Source of the DNA: Phoronis australis
Taxonomy: Eukaryota > Phoronida > Phoronidae
Length of the DNA stretch: 64,000 nt
Reading direction: 5' to 3'
Assembly (NCBI GenBank): GCA_002633005.1
Contig: NMRA01000300.1
Coordinates: forward strand, 10,336 to 74,335
Under the pieces are notes generated by a model, which worked only from the letters and a program-made list of their open reading frames with translations, was not told the origin of the DNA and made no database searches. This document shows, one piece after another, positions 55,734 to 64,000 of the stretch. A program made the position numbers and the translations under genes. The stretch's first letter is position 1; every line of letters begins with the position of its first letter.

Positions 55734-58451
55734 CCAAAAATAGGACTTTAGTGATTATCTTAAACAAACCATAAAGTTACATAGAACTGAAACGCAGTGG
55801 TATTGTAAACACAGGTTTTGATATTTCACCTGTGCGAGTATTTTTATCAAATGAAATTTGATCATGTTATTGATACCGTTGTTTTGTTATCGATGTAGTT
55901 TTCTTTTTTGCTAAAGTTTACTTAAAAGACATGGTCACGCGACCAAATTAATAACGCGTTCCCCTTTAGCACAATGCATATATACTTTTACTGAGTTAAA
56001 ATCTATAGTTTTGTAGATATTTGACAAAATACGCTGTCACTTAGTCCAACATAATCTTAAGGTGTGTTGCTGTATATTACTACATCAAACGAATGACAGT
56101 CATCTTGATTCCGATAAAAAATCCACAGATGCCTGTTTTCCTGTCTTCTCCATCAATAACGGCGGTACCATTTAACGGGTATCCCATAATAGTCTGGAAC
56201 AGTAGAGGGCACTGTTCTCACTTGGATTTGCTTATCAGAACACCCGTCAATGGACTCGTGACTCTTTCTCAGCTTCGCTCAGTCGAGAAATGTTAATGTA
56301 AAAAATGGAAAATTTCGAGTCATTTCACATCAGAAGCCCTACAGATGAACACAGAAACTTTAATGTATTTTTCATTTTTGACCCTTTTACTCCTCGACTG
56401 AAAAGCAAAGAAGGCTAAGAAAAAAGGGCAAAATACAAAACACAAAATCACCACTTTTCGCCCCTGGCAACCCCCCGCCTCCTGCCGTTGCACGAAATAA
56501 GCCAAAATTAAATTTTGAACGCAAATTTCCAACTGATTCCAAAAATGTGGTCCAAAAGTACTATCAATTGCAATTCTGACTTGTTAGAGGACTGAAATTG
56601 CAACCCGATTCGGATTTCTCAGTCATTCGCCACACAATTGCACAATTGCAACACGGGCCGCATTCTTGAAGAAGAGTGCAGCTACAGCGGAGCAAGTGGT
56701 CTCTTTTCGCATTCCCAACATGTTCACAACTACAAACAAACCACATTCACTGAGCCTACATGCAACACCTACCTCAAAAATGCCCCCCAACCCTCGCCTA
56801 GCCCTAGATTTTAATATTTTGGCAGTGCAAATTGGTCGGGGCCGCAGCCTAACTGTTCAGTGCCATCTTACCAATTGTCCTCAACTCGATCTCTCGCTGC
56901 ATATAATTAACATATAATTAGCATTGTTTTGCAACCTCATTGGTATATTTTATTAGAATTCAGCAAGACTGTGGTTATTAACTTCCATGTATAGATATTG
57001 TGTTGAACAATAATTAATGAAAATCTCATCGTTTTTATAATTTCCAGCGCTGAATCGAAAACTATTGTTACGGCGAGAACCGGTGATATTTTCAATGAGA
57101 CGGCGCTAATCATTTGAGATCCCAAAAGGCAAAATCTATTATTATTAGCCTAATGCTTTAATTTGCGATGCGTGCTGAGATATCGGCAAATTAAGCCCAG
57201 ACTCCGTCAGGGAGCTTCGTTCCAAAGCAAAGGGGCAACTTGTCTGAGGAAAGGATAATGTTCCATGAAACACAGCTGAAAGCCCGTTTGTAGTCGTTGT
57301 TGTCGCGATACCTGATACCATTGTTGAGCTGCATCGCTGTGAAACGAAGCCACAATCGGTGTTACGCCATCGAATATTCTAATAAATCGGGTCTAAAGGC
57401 GTTCCATTGTGCGCTCGCAGCAGCAGAATATAAACGGCATAAGAATTTTATGAAGCGGGATTACGTCACCTGATACGTCGAATCTTGTAGCGCTTGGTCT
57501 ACACGGCTGGTCTCGTGGTCAGATAATCGGGTAGATGTGGAATATGACCCTCTCGTGCTCGGTTGAGTGCCGAAAAGAGCATTATGTGAACATATCCACG
57601 ACTTAGGAGACATTATCTTTATGTTACAAGAAGACACACTTACGAGGAGAAAGGTTAGCACTTGGACACTCGTAACGGAAATAACACATATTATGCACTG
57701 CCACAGCGATACTTGAAGGTAAGGTACGTCTACTTTAAATATTAGAGGTTTACTAACCACACGGCGCGTCCCCTTTCACTGGCGTATAATGTTCATTGAC
57801 AAGCTGTGAGTGTTTACTACAGCTATCATGAGAATAGGTATCCGTCAGTCTCAAAAAACAACTTTTGATTTAAACAATTCACCGCTGTGTGGTTTTAAAT
57901 CGTTCAGGGCTTCGAAATAGCTGACAACTCCTTATTGCTTGTTTTTTCACGGCGGGTCATTTTACGTGATGAGCATGGTCCCAAGATACAACGAAGTGTC
58001 AGTATATCCGTAACATAAATCAAACTTATTGTTAAAGTACATTTTAATAATCAAAAAAATTACATTGAAGAAAACTCAAAAAATCAAATTTAAAAATCTT
58101 ACGCATTCGTAGAACTTAACTCGGACCAGTTACCGTGGGCCATAAAAATTGAGAGTTGCAATCACGCCTTATATTGTTTGGAATAAAACACTGTATCAAA
58201 TCTAACGGCAGTGGCCGCAACATCAACAGTGTTAGCGTCGGGACTAAGTGCATTGTGCATGAAAATATGCAATGAGAAGCCAACTGCATCGGAGTACGTG
58301 TTTTTTGAATTTAGGCTAATTGTTCGTCGCTGCGTGCAGTACTGAGGTAGCAAAGAAAAACCGAATCGAAAAGGGACAAAAATATTAATTTGAGCCCCGC
58401 ATGGGCCAGTGCAATTGAACAATGGCTATTTTTTCTAAAATGATCCCTGGA
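55734..58451. other. Unique intergenic DNA
   Basis: No gene recognised in 2.7 kb. 57190-57440 is somewhat GC-richer (GACTCCGTCAGGGAGCTTCG, AGCCACAATCGGTGTTACGC), as in a decayed coding repeat, but I could not read a conserved frame in it. Confidence 0.4.
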
Positions 58452-58501
58452 TGCACACACGCGCACACGCACGCACGCACGCACGCACACACATACACAC
58501 A
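58452..58501. repeat. CACG/CA microsatellite
   Basis: GCACACACGCGCACACGCAC followed by ACGC tetramers and ACACATACACAC. Confidence 0.93.
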
Positions 58502-58602
58502 ACGAACGGCTGTACTTATCACAAATACAGTACATTCAGTCATTTTACTTATAGGCCTATTGACACTAAAATAGTTGTAAAAGTGTATAAATACACAGAG
58601 GA

Positions 58603-58940
58603 CCAAGTGAACGAATTATAACTGTATATGTGTATGTGTATGTCTTATGCGTCCATGAATGATTGGATTTATTTAGTCAACATGGATACATGGCATGAAC
58701 TAGTGAAACTATGAGAAACACACTGATAAAACAGTAGATGATAGACAAAATGCAGACTGAAAACTACTACATGTACAAGGCACAAAGTTTTAAACAGAGC
58801 GTCCATTTTTTAAAGCCATCAAAACACTCAACATTTACGTCCTTGCGTCGATTGGACACCTGTTGCGGATATACCTGACAATCTGTTATATCCGTGGTTT
58901 ATCAGCTCCAAAGACAACGACCGGTCACTTCTCTATCTCA
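58603..58940. repeat. Left copy of a single-N false duplication
   Basis: It matches 58942-59274 with one 5-bp length difference in the TGTATG run (338 against 333 bp) and about one substitution (AACTATGAG against AACTGTGAG). It stops exactly at the N. Confidence 0.95.
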
Positions 58941-58941
58941 N
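58941..58941. other. Single N between two copies of the same sequence
   Basis: Same configuration as at 15374: the flanks overlap by about 335 bp. Contig ends that should have been merged. Confidence 0.9.
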
Positions 58942-59274
58942 CCAAGTGAACGAATTATAACTGTATATGTGTATGTTTTTATGCGTCCATGAATGATTGG
59001 ATTTATTTAGTCAACATGGATACATGGCATGAACTAGTGAAACTGTGAGAAACACACTGATAAAACAGTAGATGATAGACAAAATGCAGACTGAAAACTA
59101 CTACATGTACAAGGCACAAAGTTTTAAACAGAGCGTCCATTTTTTAAAGCCATCAAAACACTCAACATTTACGTCCTTGCGTCGATTGGACACCTGTTGC
59201 GGATATACCTGACAATCTGTTATATCCGTGGTTTATCAGCTCCAAAGACAACGACCGGTCACTTCTCTATCTCA
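58942..59274. repeat. Right copy of a single-N false duplication
   Basis: See 58603-58940. The sequence then continues as unique DNA at 59275. Confidence 0.95.
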
Positions 59275-60846
59275 GTCCAAAGGTCTTTGTTTATCGATTG
59301 TTTACACTACATCTATACATTTCCTCACTTTTGTCCACTATGCTCAAACTTGTACTATTTGGAACAATCGAAATGTTTGACAAAGTTTACCCACTATGCT
59401 AGAATTATGTTGCACGATAATTTGATTAACGAAGTTCAATTAAGAATACGAAACTGGCGTCATCTTCACCGGCAACAATTCGTACGCATTTTAAACTTTA
59501 CCAGTGAATGTGCAGGCCTGAACTGTACATGTATGTGCCGCGGTGACTCGGGGGCCGTAATGACACCGGAACAAGCTTGCTCCAGGACGGCACGTATCTT
59601 TGTGACGACAAAACTGACAAACCACCGAAACCCAGAGGTAGGCTTGACCCATGGTCAATGAACTGCTCATCCAGATTTGAAGCGACCTGCTGAACAAAGT
59701 TACGCAACCGAACATTTATATAGACTTAAGCGGCTTTTATATTTAGACAAAAACGGATATTTAAACTTCTAATTTTGCCAATTTATGGTCAATTTATAAT
59801 AAACCCTGATTTATCCATTCACTTGATGAAGTAGATAATACTAGACGTGAAAACTAAAACTGACCTTCACAGAACAGTTCCAAGATGAATGTAAACTGTT
59901 TACATAGAGTGACAGTCTCTCTCTCTCTACATCAGCCTAACGGATCTTTTGAAGGTGTATTTTACCTAGCTGTTCAAAAATGCCAAACTTTCACGAATGG
60001 TCAAGCAAGTGAACGTGGTACCTATTTTTGTTCTGCTGTAATTTTGTTTGAAAAATCAATTGAAGTTCTGAAATCAGCCAATTGAGTTAAACACGTTTAG
60101 TTTTTCACGATTTCAATAAGTTCGGTGCGGAAAATATGTGCAATATTTTTCATTGGCCTGACGCAGCCAAATTTTGAAGTCGCAGGTTTTTACATGGGAA
60201 AACACGCGTAATCTCACATTAAACACCAAGTCATACTCCTGAAAGTCGCTGAAGTGAACTTGTTGCGTGTGACAGTGACATACGTGCATCAATACCGAAA
60301 ACATTTCGCCAATGTTTTTTTTTCTCAGCATTATAACCCAAGGCGACACTTTGCACCGCGTGAGCGGAGCGTGATGAGATGAACGCGATTATGTAAAAAT
60401 GAAACCAATTCCATCTGAATCGGTTTCGAACCGTACTTCAGATAGCAACATCACCACAGGCGTTCCATCTTGATCACAGACAAGTCTGTTTGGTCCCGCT
60501 GGTTACTAACATGGAATGTCGATAACCTTGATATTTATAGAGGGGAGTCTCTTCTGTCTGTGATTGGAAAAGTTTTTAATTATATGCGCCTTAATTTTTG
60601 GACATTGGGAATTATATAAAGGGCTTAGAAAGGTATGCGGATAGTCGACTATTGTCCAGATGCGTGAGTAAAAAAGGACGTCGTTCAAATTATGGATTCT
60701 TGGTTGTGAAATTCATTCATCGAAAAATGTTTACGCAAAGAATTCGGGATTTTACGCCACTTTACACTTACATCTTGATACGCTGCAATAACTTTGTAAC
60801 GTGTCTAAGAGGTCGTTATACGCTCACGTGACACAGTTATGACACG
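59275..60846. other. Unique DNA with overlapping open frames of unclear status
   Basis: A plus frame is open for about 154 codons to 59661, but it lacks an ATG at its start and has no recognisable domain. Two minus-strand frames cover 59491-59715: one is Cys-rich with HKDTCRPGASLFRCHYGPRV and could continue into a GTAAAG splice donor. I cannot choose among them. GAATTATATAAAGGG near 60609-60623 includes a TATA-like box, and CGTGAGT near 60663 a donor, upstream of the small ORF at 60847. Confidence 0.35.
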
Positions 60847-61098
60847 ATGGGAAAGAAAACAGAGTCTGGAAAGAAATGTGGAATGAATTTTAATACGTGG
60901 CTCATGCTAGTCGTGTGTATTACATTTACTACCAACGTACTGAATAAACCGGTGGAAATTGTTCTAGCAGCGTCGTCCAGGTCACTCACATCGAGCTATA
61001 GACCTACCACGCCGACAGGAGGCGCGTTCCAAAACGAGGCTCGCTACGATAGCTTGGCTTATCGGCCCAGTTGTATTCCACGTTGCTCGAACGGTTAA
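60847..61098 (+). CDS. Candidate 83-residue ORF with N-terminal hydrophobic segment
   Basis: The ATG at 60847 has a good context (ACGATGG: A at -3, G at +4). Residues 1-16 are basic with several Lys, 18-31 are hydrophobic (WLMLVVCITFTTNV) like a signal peptide or signal anchor, and the rest is Ser/Thr/Pro-rich and ends in PSCIPRCSNG before TAA. A TATATAAAG box lies about 235 bp upstream. If secreted, the C-terminal C-x3-C could form a small disulfide loop. There is no known-family match, no dibasic processing site that I trust and no poly(A) signal nearby, so this may be chance. A minus-strand frame overlaps it (60982-61230). Confidence 0.25.
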   Translation: MGKKTESGKKCGMNFNTWLMLVVCITFTTNVLNKPVEIVLAASSRSLTSSYRPTTPTGGAFQNEARYDSLAYRPSCIPRCSNG

Positions 61099-62341
61099 AA
61101 AAAATACGGACTGTCTGTTCCTAAGGACATTGAGATTCGGAAGTGTTAGGTCGTTGCCATACGCCCCGACGAAGGAAAATTTGAGAGCGAATAAAATGCT
61201 GCTTGAGACAGTATTAGTGAGAGCTTGCAACAGGGCAGGGGTGCTATTGATGGGAACCGGGGGGAAGATTTTTCCCTCACTCGGCGAAAAAATCCCGTCT
61301 CAGTGCGCACAGGCACATTTCCCTTGGATGAACGAGGCCCCTACAGAAACATGATAACTATGCTTGCTTTGTCTAGTTAACTGAAATTGAACTCTAAAAC
61401 GAGGTTATGCTTTTTGGACGAACGAATTAGGTGTTTTAATTTTAAAATTCAACTTGGTCCAGATTCATATTTGAAGCCTAACACATGAAATAGACGTAAT
61501 AATTCTTAAAACCAAAAAGCAAAATTGATGGTCAAATAAATTTTATTTTCAGTTACGAGCCTGGTTATTTATGTCAATAAAAATATGTCTAATAACTTCA
61601 AGTATTCTTTCAGATCAATGACAAATCAACCTAGGCTATGCTTGATGTTAAAGTCATAAAAGCACACCTTTTTAACCCTTATTAAATGGTTAGAAGACAT
61701 CATAAAGAACCACGCAGTACTTATCCCATAACCAATACACAGTCCGTAGTCACTCACGATTTCTACCCGAAGATCGCATCACCATTTTGAACTAACCGCT
61801 AAACCGGAAGTGGAATTCATTCAGGAACCCAGTATACGCCGGCAGTGCGACTAGAGCAGTGTCTGTTACCAACCTGCAAACGATGATAAAATAATCGACA
61901 GCGGACCTCAACTTTAATAACACCAAAATAGGGACAATTTGTACTGAAAATGTTGACAAAATGTGGCAAAATAAATTTTGACCGAAATTATTTTGCAGCA
62001 CAAAAGACGAAGGCATGGTGTCCCGACAGTTTTATCGGAATAAACGGTTAAAATCATGAATGCGTATACATACAAAGGTGGTTTCCGACACTTGTATAAA
62101 ACTACGGACTAGTAGCAGTCCTGCGCCAACAATTGAAGAACAACCGGGGACGACTATGGCGGGCTAGGATAAGCATGTTTTACTGGGTTTAATTAACTCT
62201 GGTAAACAAACAGTATAAACAGAACCACGAACTTGCAACATCAAATTATTGAATAAAATTGCGATACACTTAGAATATTCTGACAGTGAGTTAAACTTGA
62301 GAAAATATGGAAAATAAATTTAGACGCGACTTCGCTAGTAC
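61099..62341. other. Unique intergenic DNA
   Basis: No gene recognised. Frames at 61130-61354 (plus) and 61792-62016 (minus) lack domains. Confidence 0.4.
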
Positions 62342-62594
62342 GGCCGGGTGGCTGCATGCCAAGAGAATGCCATTTGGTGGCGAAATAACTTCAGGTAGAA
62401 AACTTGCCATCGTGCCAAATGGTATAATATAAGTATTAGGGAGTTGAGTAAAAGGAATAATTCCCACTTAGTCAGAAACATTCGTTTACGCTGCTAACCG
62501 GCGGAGCCGGACCGCCTGGGCCAGACAGTGCCGTGCGCGCGCGGACATTTGTGCTCCGCGAGGCAAGATAAAAACATTAATTAGCCACCCGGCC
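62342..62594. repeat. Inverted 12-mers GGCCGGGTGGCT/AGCCACCCGGCC around a GC-rich core
   Basis: GGCCGGGTGGCT at 62342-62353 and its exact inverse at 62583-62594 enclose about 229 bp. That interval holds GCCATTTGGTGGCG, GCCAAATGG and the GC-rich CGGAGCCGGACCGCCTGGGC near 62502. It could be a small element or coincidence. Confidence 0.4.
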
Positions 62595-64000
62595 CTGAAT
62601 GAGTGACATTCCTGTGACAAAGAGATTAAAAGATACTGCGTCATGCTCCTAACAATGCAATATTTTCCCATCGCCGACATTCAGTTCATCATTGACTAAA
62701 ATTCACTACACCCTCCCCTACACGGTTCGCGGCGCGGAATTTTTATATTTAGACGACAGAGGTATATATTGTAAGTTTGTTTTTGTGAGGTTTGAAAACA
62801 TATTGTCCCTGATAATTGAAAATCAAAGTCAATTTAGCAAGTGAATTTTCGAAGAGTCAAGCGACTGCCGGTTGGGGAATTACTACGGCCGGAGCTTCGC
62901 CGGTTGCTCAACTGTGTCCTGGCAGCAAAATCAAGTACAAATGTGGAGCTCACTGTTCTGAGATAAAACTTGTTCTTGTTTGTCGAAACATCGCCGTATG
63001 CGAATGTCTTTTTATTTCTATTTTACATTTTTAACAGCCAGTAAAGCCGGTGTCGATTTGCTGCCAATAACGCATTGCACTCACACCTCGGCGTAGTGCA
63101 CTGTGACACGGCAATTGTTCACCTCAGACTGGTAGGGCCTACTGTGCATCAATTTCACGATATGGAGATAAAGATAAGACATTTCTTGATCGGACTCGAA
63201 AACCGGCCATTTAACTCACGCAATGTCAATTTCCACTTTGTTTATCGAAGTGAGTCTCTCTTTGGGTTTTAATGTCCGCCGCGTGAATTGGCCTATCGCC
63301 AGGATTTTGTCTGACGGCTGAACTGACCTTTTAGAACTCATCATTCTTGACACACCTTCGTTTCCAAGCCGCCATTTTACCCGCCAAACAATAGGTTGCC
63401 GGGTAAAACTTATTGTTTGTAAGTGAACATTACGCAAGGGGGCGAAGCTTGCGATATATGAGGTCTATGATGTCGGAGCTTTAGTTCTCTTGAGGACGAC
63501 AGCTGAACTTGCAACTTATGCGCTCGCCTACAACTCAACTCGCCCGCATGCGCGAGGCTTTACGCATGCCTGTAATAAGGGCAAATCACAATCGAGGTCC
63601 ATATTTGATGGCCACTTTCGGTGAAAAATGAAGGTTGCCATATAACTGTAAAAGTTGAATTATTTTAAACTACCATCATTCCACGTTTGTAATCTAAAAT
63701 ATTTTTGCACAAGAACCACCGAATATAATTTTATGGCCTAATGCATCACAGTTGTATGAAAAGGTACGTACACTACAACTTGTGGTCACAGACCACTCCT
63801 GCCATGTAAAAATTCATTAGGTAGCTGATAATTTAACATCTTCTTGATCAAATTGAAGAAGTATCACATACTTCAGAAAGATAAGTTATTACCGTGCTGA
63901 TCAAGTTGTTCTAGATGATGATACTTTGCATATCTTAACACAGTATAATGAGAACTTCTTCTCTTGCAATATGTTTCTTACAAAAAGAAAATGACAAGTA
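62595..64000. other. Unique intergenic DNA to the window end
   Basis: No gene recognised. 63470-63610 is GC-richer with CCCGCATGCGCGAGG (NRF1-like) and a GCCATTTT/GGCGGG context near 63370, which could belong to a promoter, but no exon was seen. Confidence 0.4.

Noticed and set aside
55352-55751. Frames of up to 120 codons across the 185-N gap
   Set aside because: Most residues are undefined, and the defined part is minisatellite.
57180-57460. Coding repeat fragment suggested by higher GC
   Set aside because: No conserved motif in any of six frames.
59197-59661. 154-codon plus frame as a complete gene
   Set aside because: Its first codon is TTG, not ATG, it begins inside the duplicated contig-end sequence, and no domain is recognisable.

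Overview
This window looks like non-coding, repeat-rich nuclear DNA of an animal, most likely a marine invertebrate with a highly polymorphic genome. I cannot name the species. The arguments are: AT-rich sequence with no long open frame in 64 kb; many miniature inverted-repeat elements of different superfamilies; two TTAA-flanked elements with THAP-domain remnants; an L1/Tx1-like LINE relic; CA, CAG and CAA microsatellites; assembly gaps (59 N, 185 N and three single Ns); and paired near-identical segments that look like unmerged alleles. I found no host gene that I can defend with confidence. Most short reading frames are chance. The coding-like sequence I recognise belongs to dead mobile elements.

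Layout. 1-585: nested hairpins and a diverged 190-bp tandem duplication. 1342-6509: a 5.2-kb element with 70-bp near-perfect terminal inverted repeats, flanked by a 9-bp direct repeat (Mutator-like by structure). 6.5-10.2 kb: unique DNA, one TATA-plus-splice-donor candidate promoter and a palindromic element at 9455-9778. 10170-15373 and 15375-19000 are two versions of the same 3.6-kb locus joined by a single N. The first carries an extra 1585-bp TTAA-flanked insertion whose left part encodes the start of a THAP zinc finger. 19-24 kb: several minisatellites and small palindromic elements. About 24.6-26.7 kb: a decayed L1/Tx1-type LINE ORF2. 29569-33229: a foldback element with arms of about 150-bp repeats and a frameshifted relic of a widespread invertebrate repeat protein. 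33467-34350: tandem repeats carrying a regularly spaced series of CTCF-like motifs. 34.9-42.5 kb: minisatellites, TTAA, hAT-like and other MITEs, a second LINE fragment and a CAG/CTG repeat. 46.5-49.6 kb: a palindromic TA-flanked MITE, a long inverted repeat and a second TTAA element with two convergent coding remnants (an acidic ORF and a THAP domain). 52-64 kb: minisatellites, a gap inside a GC-rich minisatellite, a second single-N false duplication (58603-59274) and one weak candidate for a small secreted ORF (60847-61098).

The genes do not form a pathway. What links the features is mobile-element biology: nested insertions, terminal inverted repeats and spread of sequence motifs by tandem duplication. 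The two single-N duplications also matter for any reader, because they make allelic differences look like tandem duplications. All calls come from reading the sequence by eye. No database or folding program was run.
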